From JANQFM01 sp035471925 (GTDB lineage: Bacteria > Acidobacteriota > UBA6911 > RPQK01 > DATIPO01): a stretch of 64,000 bases of DNA. The stretch covers positions 3,947-67,946 of the forward strand of contig DATIPO010000340.1 in NCBI GenBank assembly GCA_035471925.1. Reading direction: 5' to 3'. The number at the start of each line of letters is the position of its first letter. Within the stretch, counting starts at the first letter, position 1. Both the position numbers and the translations under genes were made by a program. A model generated the notes under the pieces. It searched no databases and had not been told where the DNA came from. It saw nothing but the letters and a program-made list of their open reading frames with translations. Of the stretch, positions 49,958 through 59,623 are shown piece by piece.

Positions 49958-52237
49958 ATGGGCAACAAGAGCATATGGGGCGTCCTGGTTTTGGCCTTGT
50001 TGGCCGGATTGTTCCTGATCAGGGCCTTGGCCACCCCGCAGACGCTGGTTCCTGCCGATATCGTCGGGCAGATGCCTCCCTGGAGCCAGCTCGCCGAGAT
50101 CAAGTCGGTTAAGAATCCCATCATCAGCGACATCACCGACCAGGTCTTTCCTTACCAGGTTTTCCTACGCGATGAGCTTTCTCAAGGCCGACTACCGCTG
50201 TGGAATCCCTACGTACAGACCGGTGTGCCCTTCTTGGCCAACTCGGTGTCGGCCGCCCTCAATCCTTTTCAGATGGTTTTCTTGCTCTTGCCCCAAGCGG
50301 CCGCCATGGAGTGGAGCGCCTGGTTCAAGCTGTTGTTGGCGGGGGTGGGGATTTATCTTCTCGCGATCCGCTTGGGCCTGCGTCCACAATCGGCGCTGGT
50401 GGCCGCTGCCGCCTACCAGTTGGCGGCCTATCAGATCTTCTACCTGGGGTTCTCAAATACCTGGGTCTCGGGCCTGCTGGGATGGCAGCTTTGGACTTTG
50501 GAAGGCTACTTGAAAAAGGGCAGGCACCGCGACCTGGCGGCCACCGGCGCGGTGTTGGCGCTGGGATACCTGGGGGGCCAGATGGAGAACGCCCTGCTTC
50601 TCCACCTGAGCACCGGCCTCTATGCTCTGGTGAGGGCTCCTCGCCGCGTCCCGGCCGTGTTCGGCGGACTGCTGCTGGGGTTTATCGCCGCCGCCGCGGC
50701 CGTGCTTCCTTTCGCCGACCTGGTCACCAAGAGCGCCAACTTCGCGACCCGGCTTTCCGTCCAGGGCGGACATCTGACCTGGGACCAGACTCCCGTCTTC
50801 ATCCTGCCCCACTTCGTGGCCTCCTCAAGCCTGTTTCGCGCGCCGCCCTTCGGGACTTATTACTTCGCTCATCTGGGTGTGCCCATGATGTTGCTGGCTC
50901 TGGCTTCGTTGCCCTGGGCCACGGGCAAAACGAGGAGCAAGAACTGGTTCTTAGGTCTCAAGCGATGGGAGTGGGCGTTGTGGGCCTTGGTGGCCTGGTC
51001 AGGGGTGATCCTGCTGGCCGTCTGGCCTTTCTGGGAGCTTTTCAACAGCCTGCCTCTAGTCGGCGCCGGCAACCATCATCACATCGCCTTCGTCCTGCAG
51101 GGAGCGCTGGCCCTGCTGGCCGGCTTAGGGGTGGAGCGCATCGTCGAGTCGCGCGGGGTGCGGCTGCTGCCTTGGGCGGCCGCGCTTTTGGGATTGGCGG
51201 CCGGCATCCTCTTCATCCTGCAGGCTTCGGCGCTGTGGAGCGAACCCCAAAGCCGCTTCTTCTTTGTATCCCGTCTCTTGCCGCTGCCGCTCTACCCTCT
51301 CCTTGCCGTCGCGCTGGTTGGCGGCTTGTGGTGGTTTCAGGGCAAGCCCGGCTTTGCCTACTACGCCCTGGGGGCTGTCATTTTGCAGTCTTTCTCGGCG
51401 GGTTTCTTCTTCAACACGGTCTGTGATCCTTCTCCGTTTCTGACGGCCCGTCCCGAGATCATCCGCCAACTGCAAACCTATCCGCACCAGCGTTACGCGG
51501 CCCTGGGGACGCCGGTCATGGTCCCCAACGTCAACATGATCTATCCGCTGAGGGACGTGCGCGGATACGAGTCGCTCAGTCTGCAGCGCTATGCCCGCTA
51601 CATGCAGCCTTTGGTCCAGGGCGATCTTCATTATTGGATTCCCGATCTGGAGGCCCAGCAGATCCGCGTCCTGAAACGGGCCGGATGCCGCTTCCTGGTT
51701 TCGGCCAAGCCGCTGGATCTCACCGACTTGGAGCCGCTGGAAACCGACTCGGAGCTTTTGCTGTACCGAATCCCGGGGGGACAGCGGGCCCGAGTGGCCA
51801 GCGAGGTCGTGTTGACCGACGATCCTGAGGAGGCCCTCAAGCGCACCCAGGGTCCGGCCTTTTTCGGGGCGGCGGTGATCGAGAACGCCGATTCTTCCAT
51901 GAGGGAAAGCGCCTCGGGCCAGGTGCGCTGGATTACCGACAACCCCGACGAAATCGTCCTCGACGTCAGCATGCAGGGTCCTGGCTGGCTGATTCTCCAC
52001 GACGCCTGGGAGGAGGGCTGGCGTGTGGAGGTCGACGGCCGCCCAGACCGGATCTACCGGGCCGACTACCTCTTCCGGGGCGTGCACTTGCCCGAAGGAC
52101 GATCGCGGGTGCGCTTCGTTTACCGTCCCTGGGCCTTCACCTGGGGGGTGGTCCTGTCTCTGGTTGGCCTGCTGGGATTAGGACTGCTGGTGTTCCCCCC
52201 GCGTCCGCTGATCAGGGCCCTGCGCCGCCGCCCCTAA
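49958..52237 (+). CDS. YfhO-type polytopic membrane protein
   Basis: The 759-residue product has about 12 to 14 membrane helices. Large outer loops include 'DITDQVFPYQVFLRDELSQG' and 'RLPLWNPYVQTGVPFLANSV' near the N-terminus, the signature region of YfhO-type (GT-C-like) proteins. A soluble C-terminal part lies at about residues 530-710 with 'YPLRDVRGYESLSLQRYARY'. YfhO proteins are linked to glycosylation of lipoteichoic acid or lipids in Gram-positives; in other phyla the substrate is unknown. AAGG lies 4 bases before the ATG. It is a single gene converging with icmF. Confidence 0.8.
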   Translation: MGNKSIWGVLVLALLAGLFLIRALATPQTLVPADIVGQMPPWSQLAEIKSVKNPIISDITDQVFPYQVFLRDELSQGRLPLWNPYVQTGVPFLANSVSAALNPFQMVFLLLPQAAAMEWSAWFKLLLAGVGIYLLAIRLGLRPQSALVAAAAYQLAAYQIFYLGFSNTWVSGLLGWQLWTLEGYLKKGRHRDLAATGAVLALGYLGGQMENALLLHLSTGLYALVRAPRRVPAVFGGLLLGFIAAAAAVLPFADLVTKSANFATRLSVQGGHLTWDQTPVFILPHFVASSSLFRAPPFGTYYFAHLGVPMMLLALASLPWATGKTRSKNWFLGLKRWEWALWALVAWSGVILLAVWPFWELFNSLPLVGAGNHHHIAFVLQGALALLAGLGVERIVESRGVRLLPWAAALLGLAAGILFILQASALWSEPQSRFFFVSRLLPLPLYPLLAVALVGGLWWFQGKPGFAYYALGAVILQSFSAGFFFNTVCDPSPFLTARPEIIRQLQTYPHQRYAALGTPVMVPNVNMIYPLRDVRGYESLSLQRYARYMQPLVQGDLHYWIPDLEAQQIRVLKRAGCRFLVSAKPLDLTDLEPLETDSELLLYRIPGGQRARVASEVVLTDDPEEALKRTQGPAFFGAAVIENADSSMRESASGQVRWITDNPDEIVLDVSMQGPGWLILHDAWEEGWRVEVDGRPDRIYRADYLFRGVHLPEGRSRVRFVYRPWAFTWGVVLSLVGLLGLGLLVFPPRPLIRALRRRP

Positions 52238-52324
52238 AGGCTCGTCAACCTTGAGGAGCACGAACCGCTTGATCGAATGGCGGCCCAACTTTGGCGACCT
52301 TGGTGAGAACCGGCGCAGGGGCGG

Positions 52325-55300
52325 TCACATGTTGCGACGGTATTCGCCGCCGACTTGGTAGAGGGCGTGCGTGATCTGTCCCAGGCTGCAGTGCTGGGCG
52401 GCTTCCATCAGTTGGGCGAAGACGTTGCCGCCCGAGAGAGCCGTCTGCCTGAGGGACTGCAGGGCTTGCTCGGCTTGGTCGTGGTGGCGCTGCTGGAATT
52501 CCTGCAGGCGCCTGATGCATTCTTCTTTCTCGTCCTGAGTGGCGCGGGTCAGTTCCACTTCCTTCTCCTCGGACGCTTCCCCGGAGTCCTCGGGCAGAAA
52601 GGTGTTGACGCCTACGATGGGCAATTGGCCCGAGTGCTTGAGCTGTTCGTACTTAAGCGAATCTTCCTGAATCTGGCCCCGCTGGTACTGAAGTTCCATG
52701 GCGCCCAGCACGCCTCCGCGCTCGGTCAGCCGGTCAAATTCCTTGAGCACCTCGTCCTCCACCAGATCGGTGAGCTCTTCCACGATGAAGCTGCCCTGGG
52801 TGGCGTTCTCGCACTTGGTGAGGCCGAATTCGCGGTTGATGATCAACTGAATGGCCATGGCGCGGCGCACCGATTGGCGGGTGGGAGTGGTGATGGCTTC
52901 GTCGTAGGCGTTGGTGTGCAAGCTCTGGGCGTTGTCGTAGATGGCCAGAAGGGCTTGCAGGGTGGTGCGGATGTCGTTGAACTCGATCTCCTGGGCGTGC
53001 AGGCTGCGTCCGCTGGTCTGGATGTGGTACTTGAGCTTCTGGCTGCGCTCGTTGCCTTGGTAGAGGCGCTTCATGGCTACCGACCAGACCCTTCGCGCCA
53101 CGCGCCCGATGACGGTGTATTCGGCGTCCATGCCGTTGCTGAAGAAGAAGCTCAGGTTGGGGGCGAAGTCGTCGATCTTCATGCCTCTTGAGAGGTAGTA
53201 CTCGACATAGGTGAAGCCATTGGCCAAGGTGTAGGCCAACTGGTGAATGGGATTGGCGCCCGCCTCGGCGATGTGGTAGCCGCTGATGGAGACGCTGTAG
53301 AAGTTGCGTACCTTGTTGTCGATGAAGTACTGCTGCACGTCGCCCATCATGCGCAGGGCGAATTCGGTGGAGAAGATGCAGGTATTCTGGCCCTGATCCT
53401 CCTTGAGGATGTCGGCTTGCACCGTCCCCCGCACCTGAGAGAGGGCTTGGGCGCTGATCTGACGGTATTCCTCGTCGCTCAGCAAGGCCCGCACCTCATC
53501 CCAAGTGGATCCGCGCTGGGCATCGGGCTGCAGGCATTCCTCCTGGCTGATCTCAAGCCGTCCCTCTTGGCGAAGGAAGAGCCGGCACTGCTGGCGAACG
53601 GCCGTGTTCATGAAGAAAGCCAAGATGGTGGGAGCGGGACCGTTGATGGTCATCGAAACCGAAGTCTTGGGATCGCACAAGTCGAAACCGGCATAGAGGC
53701 GCTCGGCCTCTTCTACCGTGAAGACGCTGACCCCGCTCTCTCCGATCTTGCCGTAGATATCGGGACGCCGGTCGGGATCTTCGCCGTAGAGAGTGATGGA
53801 ATCGAAGGCCGTCGAAAGTCTCTTGGCGGGTTGCTCGTCGGCCAGCATATGGAAGCGCAGGTTGGTGCGTTCGGCGGGTCCTTCGCCGGCGAACATGCGG
53901 GTGGGATCCTCGGCCTTGCGCTTAAAGGGGAAGACTCCCGCCGTATAGGGGAATTCTCCCGCTGCGTTCTCAGTGAGCCGCCAGAAAAGCCGCTCTCCCA
54001 GGCCCCGGAAGCGCGGCAGCGCCACCTTGGGCACCTTGCTTTCCGAGAGCGTTTCATGGAAGTTCTCGACCCGCACCTCGCGTCCCCGAACGTGGTAGAC
54101 GAATTCCTGGCGGCGGTAACGCTCGCTCCAGTCGTCCCATTGGTTGAGCAGGTCGCGGCAGAATGGGTCGAGCCGTTCGAGTTGGCGGTTGAAGGCCTCC
54201 ATCAGGTCCGATTGAGCCGGAGTGGCGTCTTCAAGCTCCTGCTCCCGGTAGGGCTCCAAACCCTCTTTCTCGGGTCCGCCCAAGATGGCTGAGGCGTGGG
54301 TCAGGGCTTGCAGGTCGGCGGCTACGTCGGCTTGTTCCCGTGCCCACTTGCGGTGTTCGCGGCAGTGGTCGGCGATCTCGCTCAGGTAGCGCTCGCGCTG
54401 AGGAGGGATGACGTGCTGTGAGGAGTCGGTCTGGCGGGTGTCGTCGGCCGCGTATCCGCTCTGCCAGTCCAACTCGAAGCGCTGTTTGAGGTTGTCGATC
54501 AAGTGGGCGTAGAGGGCGTTGACGCCCAGGTCGTTGAAATGGGCGGCACTGGTCCCGAAGATGGGCAGCGATTCGGGATCGGTGTCGAAGAGCCGGCGGT
54601 TGCGCTGCACCTGCTTGCGGACTTCGCGCAGGGCGTCCTGGCTGCCGCGGCGGGTGAATTTGTTAATGACTACGAAGTCGGCGTAGTCCAGCATTTCGAT
54701 CTTTTCCAACTGGCTGGGCGCGCCGTATTCGGCGGTCATTACGTAGACTGAGAGGTCGCTGGTCTCGGCGATGGCGCTGTCGCCCTGTCCGATTCCGGCG
54801 CTTTCCAGCAAGATCAAGTCGAAGCCCGAGCGGCGGACTTCCTTGAGCACGGGACGGATGGCGTCCGACAGTTCTCCGCGGGCTCCCCGGGTGGCCAGCG
54901 AGCGCATGTAGACCCGCCGGCTCTTGAGGCTGTTGAAGCGGATGCGGTCACCCAGCAGGGCGCCTCCGGTGCGCCTGCGGGTCGGATCCACCGACAGCAC
55001 GGCCACCCGTTTGTCGGGGAAATCATTGATGAAGCGACGCACCAGTTCGTCGGTCAGGGAACTCTTGCCGGCTCCTCCGGTACCTGTCAGTCCGATGACG
55101 GGGACGCGAGCCGCCTCGTCTTGGGCGGCCTCATCCTCCGGGGACTCCAGTTCCACGGTCGTGATGCGCCGGGCCAAAGGCTGGTAGAAGCCGTTGCGTT
55201 CGGGCTTGAATTCGCGGGGATCGAAGTCGCAGCCTTTGAGGACCTCGTTGATCATCCCCTGCAATCCCAGGCGGCGTCCGTCCTCGGGCGAGAAGATGCG

Positions 55301-55657
55301 CTCGATGCCGGCCTCTTGCAGAGCCTTGATCTCTGAGGGGACGATGACGCCTCCCCCGCCCCCGTAAATGCGGACGTGCTGAGCGCCCCTTTCGTCCAGC
55401 ATCTGGCGCAGGTACCTGAAGAACTCCATGTGGCCGCCCTGGTAGCTGGTGATGGCCACGCCCTGGGCGTCCTCTTGAATGGCGGCGTTGACGATTTCTT
55501 CCACGCTGCGGTTATGGCCCAGGTGGATAACCTCGGCTCCGCTAGCCTGCATGATGCGGCGCATGACGTTGATGGCTGCGTCATGACCGTCAAAGAGTGC
55601 CGCGGCGGTGACGATCCGCACCGGATGATGGGGGTGATAAAGGTCGCTTTCAGGCAT
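52325..55657 (-). CDS. icmF: Fused isobutyryl-CoA mutase IcmF
   Basis: The 1110-residue product fuses three parts. A B12-binding domain (about residues 8-140) has the base-off motif region 'LFDGHDAAINVMRR' and 'ITSYQGGHMEFFRYL'. A MeaB-like G-protein chaperone (about 185-420) has the P-loop 'GLTGTGGAGKSSL'. The mutase TIM-barrel (about 520-1090) has 'YTAGVFPFKRK' and 'SISGYHIAEAGANPIHQLAY'. The Phe of 'VFPFKR' is at the site that distinguishes isobutyryl-CoA from methylmalonyl-CoA mutases. The enzyme interconverts isobutyryl- and n-butyryl-CoA, possibly also pivalyl- or isovaleryl-CoA. The ATG at 55657 has AGGAG about 10 bases upstream; a TTG three codons earlier was rejected. It converges with the YfhO gene. 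Confidence 0.93.
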   Translation of the reverse strand: MPESDLYHPHHPVRIVTAAALFDGHDAAINVMRRIMQASGAEVIHLGHNRSVEEIVNAAIQEDAQGVAITSYQGGHMEFFRYLRQMLDERGAQHVRIYGGGGGVIVPSEIKALQEAGIERIFSPEDGRRLGLQGMINEVLKGCDFDPREFKPERNGFYQPLARRITTVELESPEDEAAQDEAARVPVIGLTGTGGAGKSSLTDELVRRFINDFPDKRVAVLSVDPTRRRTGGALLGDRIRFNSLKSRRVYMRSLATRGARGELSDAIRPVLKEVRRSGFDLILLESAGIGQGDSAIAETSDLSVYVMTAEYGAPSQLEKIEMLDYADFVVINKFTRRGSQDALREVRKQVQRNRRLFDTDPESLPIFGTSAAHFNDLGVNALYAHLIDNLKQRFELDWQSGYAADDTRQTDSSQHVIPPQRERYLSEIADHCREHRKWAREQADVAADLQALTHASAILGGPEKEGLEPYREQELEDATPAQSDLMEAFNRQLERLDPFCRDLLNQWDDWSERYRRQEFVYHVRGREVRVENFHETLSESKVPKVALPRFRGLGERLFWRLTENAAGEFPYTAGVFPFKRKAEDPTRMFAGEGPAERTNLRFHMLADEQPAKRLSTAFDSITLYGEDPDRRPDIYGKIGESGVSVFTVEEAERLYAGFDLCDPKTSVSMTINGPAPTILAFFMNTAVRQQCRLFLRQEGRLEISQEECLQPDAQRGSTWDEVRALLSDEEYRQISAQALSQVRGTVQADILKEDQGQNTCIFSTEFALRMMGDVQQYFIDNKVRNFYSVSISGYHIAEAGANPIHQLAYTLANGFTYVEYYLSRGMKIDDFAPNLSFFFSNGMDAEYTVIGRVARRVWSVAMKRLYQGNERSQKLKYHIQTSGRSLHAQEIEFNDIRTTLQALLAIYDNAQSLHTNAYDEAITTPTRQSVRRAMAIQLIINREFGLTKCENATQGSFIVEELTDLVEDEVLKEFDRLTERGGVLGAMELQYQRGQIQEDSLKYEQLKHSGQLPIVGVNTFLPEDSGEASEEKEVELTRATQDEKEECIRRLQEFQQRHHDQAEQALQSLRQTALSGGNVFAQLMEAAQHCSLGQITHALYQVGGEYRRNM

Positions 55658-55954
55658 TGGTTGCAAACTCCTAAGCTCAATATTTTAGCGCTTTTGCCCG
55701 CGCTTCGGCAATCGCTTGGCGGCTCCCCGCTGATCGTCCCGCAAGGCTTTCTAAGATGGAAAGCAGCGTGTTACCATCAAGATGCTTTTCGTTATTTGGA
55801 CCCTCTCGGCGGCCGTGGGCCGCTCTGCGGCCATCAGTTCGCCCGCGAGTCACGCTATGCGAAACGGGTCAGGACTCTCTGATGCCCCGCGGCAAGAGGC
55901 TGTTCGTGATCACGTGAATAAGCGCGGCTCCGGGAGCGTAGGTCGGACAAGGCT
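55658..55954. other. Intergenic region between icmF and the permease operon
   Basis: These 297 bases separate two divergent operons. They include the icmF ribosome-binding site and AT-rich sequence near 55673-55690 that could hold its promoter. No RNA gene or repeat was seen, and no supported reading frame. Confidence 0.4.
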
Positions 55955-57193
55955 ATGAAGAACCGCGGCAGTCTGAGCGGCGAAATGATCCGGTTGGCGG
56001 TGGTGTCCATCTGGGCCCACAAGCTGAGGGCTTTCCTGACCTTGCTGGGAGTCATCATCGGCGTCAGTTCGGTGGTGGTGGTGGGAGCCAGCATCGAAGG
56101 GGCCGAGCAGTACGTGGTCGATTCGATTTCAGGCGCCTTGGGAGGCGACACCTTCAACCTCACCCGATTCGCTCCCAATCTTGACCAGGAATCGGTGCGC
56201 AGGGCCCAGAGGCGCAATCCGCGCCTGACAATAGACGACTACGAATTCGTGCGCGGGCGTTGTTCCGCCTGCGACGAGATAGCGGCCTTTCTGGGCACCG
56301 CCCAGACCGTCCGCCGGGGAGCCGAAGAGCAGCGGGCGGTCACCATCAACGGCACCACTTCGAACGCCATTCTGGTTTCGACTTTCGACATCGCCGCCGG
56401 ACGCTTCCTGACACCTGACGACGTCCGCCGTTCCCACTACGTGACGGTGATCGGCAAGGACGTTGAGGAGGAGCTCTTTCCCTCCCGCGACCCCATGGGG
56501 CAGAGGGTCAAGGTCAGCGGATACAACCTGACGGTGGTGGGTGTGATGGCCGAACAGGGTTCGACCTTCGGCCAGTCCCTGGACAACCAGATGTACATCC
56601 CCATCTCGACCTTCCAGAAGATCTACGGGACGCGGTCCAGCATCAACATCCGCGGAAACTCCTTGCCGGGACGCTTTCAGGAGGCCATGGACGAGGTGCG
56701 GGTGGCCATGCGCGTCCGCCACAAGCTGAGTCCGCGCGAGGACGACGACTTCGGGCTCATCTCCACCGAGGAGATCAACACCCTGGTGCAGGACGTGGGC
56801 GGCTACGTGCAGTTGGCGGTGGCGCCCATCACCCTGATCTCGCTCCTGATCGGCGGCATCGTGGTCATGAACATCATGCTGGTTTCGGTGACCGAGCGGA
56901 CCTTCGAGATCGGCTTGCGCAAGTCGCTGGGAGCCCGCAAGCGCGACATCCTGCTTCAGTTTCTGGTGGAATCAATACTGCTGGGCAGCTTGGGCGGCTT
57001 GATCGGAATGCTGGTCTCCTGGCAGGTCACCACCCTGATCGAACTTATCTTCGAATTCCCCATGGAGATCAGCGCGTTCTACGTCATCTCCTCCATCGCC
57101 GTTTCGGGAGGCATCGGCTTGGCGGCCGGCCTCTACCCGGCTTTCAAGGCCGCTTCGCTGGATCCGATTCTGGCCCTTTCCGCCGACCGCTGA
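55955..57193 (+). CDS. MacB/FtsX-type ABC permease, first of pair
   Basis: The 412-residue product has an N-terminal membrane helix ('VSIWAHKLRAFLTLLGVIIG', a conserved opening), a periplasmic MacB-like domain (about 45-280) and three more helices at the C-terminus with the FtsX signature ('VMNIMLVSVTERTFEIGLRK', 'SLGARKRDILLQFLVESILL'). It should form a mechanotransmission-type ABC exporter with an ATPase. A CSAC pair ('GRCSACDEIAAF') sits in the outer domain and is absent from the second copy. The second permease starts 10 bases after the stop; no ATPase gene is next to them. Confidence 0.9.
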   Translation: MKNRGSLSGEMIRLAVVSIWAHKLRAFLTLLGVIIGVSSVVVVGASIEGAEQYVVDSISGALGGDTFNLTRFAPNLDQESVRRAQRRNPRLTIDDYEFVRGRCSACDEIAAFLGTAQTVRRGAEEQRAVTINGTTSNAILVSTFDIAAGRFLTPDDVRRSHYVTVIGKDVEEELFPSRDPMGQRVKVSGYNLTVVGVMAEQGSTFGQSLDNQMYIPISTFQKIYGTRSSINIRGNSLPGRFQEAMDEVRVAMRVRHKLSPREDDDFGLISTEEINTLVQDVGGYVQLAVAPITLISLLIGGIVVMNIMLVSVTERTFEIGLRKSLGARKRDILLQFLVESILLGSLGGLIGMLVSWQVTTLIELIFEFPMEISAFYVISSIAVSGGIGLAAGLYPAFKAASLDPILALSADR

Positions 57194-57203
57194 GGAGCGC
57201 ACA

Positions 57204-58442
57204 ATGACCATCCACCAGTACTTGGAGAACGTCAAGATGGGGCTGGAAAACCTGCGCGCCTACAAGCTGCGCAGCGCCCTCACGGTGGTGGGCGTGGTAC
57301 TGGGCGTGGCGGTTGTGATCGTGGTGGCCTCTATCCTCACCGGCTTGCGCACCCAGGTCCTCTCCCAGATCGAGCAGTTCGGGACCGACAACATCTACGT
57401 GACCCAATTCGCTATTGGCTCGGGAGGAGGCCCCAACCGCCAGGAGATCCAGAATCCGCCCTTGGAACCTGAGTACGTCGACGACCTCAAGGAGCGCTCC
57501 ATCCATGTCCGCGACGTGGCCTACCAGTCCTACGGCGCCCAACCCGTGATCAAGACCCGCGAGAAGGAATTTCACAGTCCCAATTTCGGCGGCGTCTCTC
57601 CCAACTTGGCCGGGATCACCACGCTTCTGCTGCGCGATGGGCGCTTCCTGAGCGATGTCGACGAACAGGGCCGCCGCCAAGTGGCCGTCATCGGGCCAGC
57701 CGTGGTGGAAGCCCTTTTCCCCCGCCAGACGGACGTCCTGGGCCAGACCGTGTTCATTCAGGGACGCGAGTTCTACATCATCGGCATACTGGAAAGGGGC
57801 AAGGAGGGACTGGGAGGCGTCAGCCGCCTCGACAGTTCGGTCTTCATCCCCTACCGCACTTTCAAGAAGCTCTATCCCCGCAACGAGCTGCTCCAGTTGG
57901 TGGTCCGGGCCCGTCCCAACCAGTTGGCCGAGGCCTTGGACGAGACCGAAGAAATCCTGCGCAGACTGCGCGGACTCAAGGTCACCGACGACAACAACTT
58001 CGGACTGCTGACTTACGACACCATCGTCGACACCTACGACCAGTTGACCTATTTCCTGACCCTGCTGACGCTGGGCATCGCCGGCATCTCGCTGCTCGTG
58101 GGCGGCATCGGAGTCATGAACATCATGCTGGTCTCGGTCACCGAGCGGACGCGCGAGATCGGCGTGCGCAAAGCTTTGGGGGCGCGCCGCGCCGACATCG
58201 TCTTTCAGTTTCTCTTCGAGGCCATGACATTGACTGTCGTGGGAGGGCTGGCTGGCGTCCTCTTGGCCGTGCCTTTGGGCTTCCTGCTGGTACTGCTGCT
58301 CTTCAGCGCGACCACCCTGGTTCCGATGTGGGCCTTGGCCACCGCCTTGGGCGTCTCGGCCGCGGTTGGACTGGTTTTCGGCGTCTTCCCAGCCTTTAAG
58401 GCCGCCCTGCTCGACCCCATCGAATGCCTGCGCTACGAGTGA
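57204..58442 (+). CDS. MacB/FtsX-type ABC permease, second of pair
   Basis: The 412-residue product has the same layout as the preceding gene: helix 1 in 'RAYKLRSALTVVGVVLGVAV', a MacB periplasmic domain with 'LFPRQTDVLGQTVFIQGREF', and the FtsX core 'VMNIMLVSVTERTREIGVRK'. The two differ clearly in sequence and probably form a heterodimer. The gene starts 10 bases after the first permease stop with a GAGGAG site. It ends 32 bases before the acyl-CoA dehydrogenase GTG. Confidence 0.92.
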   Translation: MTIHQYLENVKMGLENLRAYKLRSALTVVGVVLGVAVVIVVASILTGLRTQVLSQIEQFGTDNIYVTQFAIGSGGGPNRQEIQNPPLEPEYVDDLKERSIHVRDVAYQSYGAQPVIKTREKEFHSPNFGGVSPNLAGITTLLLRDGRFLSDVDEQGRRQVAVIGPAVVEALFPRQTDVLGQTVFIQGREFYIIGILERGKEGLGGVSRLDSSVFIPYRTFKKLYPRNELLQLVVRARPNQLAEALDETEEILRRLRGLKVTDDNNFGLLTYDTIVDTYDQLTYFLTLLTLGIAGISLLVGGIGVMNIMLVSVTERTREIGVRKALGARRADIVFQFLFEAMTLTVVGGLAGVLLAVPLGFLLVLLLFSATTLVPMWALATALGVSAAVGLVFGVFPAFKAALLDPIECLRYE

Positions 58443-58462
58443 GGTCGCCGACGCGATTCTGA

Positions 58463-58468
58463 TAAGAT
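58463..58468 (+). promoter_or_regulatory. -10 box of the acyl-CoA dehydrogenase operon
   Basis: TAAGAT is followed by 6 bases and then the GTG start at 58475. No Shine-Dalgarno sequence lies between. Spacing fits a leaderless start; no good -35 was found. Confidence 0.45.
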
Positions 58469-58474
58469 GGCGCG

Positions 58475-59614
58475 GTGAATTACGAAGACACCCAAGAACA
58501 ACAGATCCTGCGCGAAACGGTCCGGGATTTCGCCCGGGCTGAGATCGCACCCCACTCGCTGGAATGGGACGAGGAACAGATCTTTCCTGTCGATACCATG
58601 AAAGATCTGGGCCGGCTGGGCCTTTTAGGCGTGCTGGTGGAGGAGGAGTACGGGGGCGCCGGAATGGGCTATCCGGAGTACGTCACCGTCATCGAAGAAA
58701 TCGCCCGGGTGGACGGATCCATCGCCCTCTCTGTGGCCGCCCACAACTCGCTTTGCAGCGGCCACATCAACCTTGAAGGTTCCCAAGAGCAGAAGAAGAA
58801 GTATCTTTCCCGCCTGGCTTCCGGAGAGCATCTGGGTGCCTGGGCCCTGACTGAGCCGGGATCGGGAAGCGATGCCGCCGCCTGCTCCACCGCCGCCAAG
58901 AAAACTGACGACGGTTGGGTCATCAACGGCAACAAGAACTTCTGCACCCACGCTACCTACGCCGACACCTACGTCATCATGGCTGTGACTGATCCCGAGG
59001 CAGGGACGCACGGCATTTCGGCCTTCATCGTGGAGGGCGGCAATCCGGGGCTGATTCCAGCCAAGAAAGAAAACAAGCTGGGCTGCCGCTCCTCGGATAC
59101 GGCCAGCCTCACCCTGGAGAACTGCCAGGTGCCCGAAGACGCCTTGCTGGGCTCCCTCAATGAAGGATTTGTCTCGGCTCTCAAGGTGCTCGACGGCGGA
59201 CGTATCTCCATCGCCGCCATGGCGCTGGGAATCGCCCGGGGAGCGCTGGATGCCAGCATCAAATACTCTCAGGAACGGGAGCAGTTCGGGCGTCCCATCG
59301 CCAAGTTCCAGGGCATTCAGTGGTACCTGTCGGAGATGGCTACGCGAATCGAGGCAGCCCGTTTGCTGACTTACAACGCGGCTCACGTCAAGCAGCGCAA
59401 AGGGGCCTGTCCGATGGAATCGTCGATGGCCAAGCTCTACGCCAGCGAAACCTCGGTGTGGGCCTCCGACAAGGCCATTCAGATCCACGGGGGCTACGGC
59501 TACATCAAGGACTATCCGCCGGAAAAATGCTGGCGCGACGCCAAGCTGACCACCATTGGCGAGGGCACAAGCGAGATTCAGCGGCTGGTCATCGCCCGGG
59601 AGTTGCTCAAGTAA
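58475..59614 (+). CDS. Acyl-CoA dehydrogenase (short/branched-chain type)
   Basis: The 379-residue product is a full-length FAD-dependent acyl-CoA dehydrogenase. Signatures are 'GAWALTEPGSGSDAAA', 'GNKNFCTHATYADTYVIMAV', 'QEREQFGRPIAKFQGIQW', 'QIHGGYGYIKDYPPEK' and the catalytic Glu region 'TIGEGTSEIQRLVIAREL'. It oxidises an acyl-CoA to the 2-enoyl-CoA, passing electrons to ETF. With IcmF, MeaB and the epimerase nearby, branched-chain or short-chain substrates are likely. The start is GTG. It leads a tight six-gene operon with gaps of 12 bases or less or overlaps. Confidence 0.93.
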   Translation: MNYEDTQEQQILRETVRDFARAEIAPHSLEWDEEQIFPVDTMKDLGRLGLLGVLVEEEYGGAGMGYPEYVTVIEEIARVDGSIALSVAAHNSLCSGHINLEGSQEQKKKYLSRLASGEHLGAWALTEPGSGSDAAACSTAAKKTDDGWVINGNKNFCTHATYADTYVIMAVTDPEAGTHGISAFIVEGGNPGLIPAKKENKLGCRSSDTASLTLENCQVPEDALLGSLNEGFVSALKVLDGGRISIAAMALGIARGALDASIKYSQEREQFGRPIAKFQGIQWYLSEMATRIEAARLLTYNAAHVKQRKGACPMESSMAKLYASETSVWASDKAIQIHGGYGYIKDYPPEKCWRDAKLTTIGEGTSEIQRLVIARELLK

Positions 59615-59623
59615 GGGAGTCCT

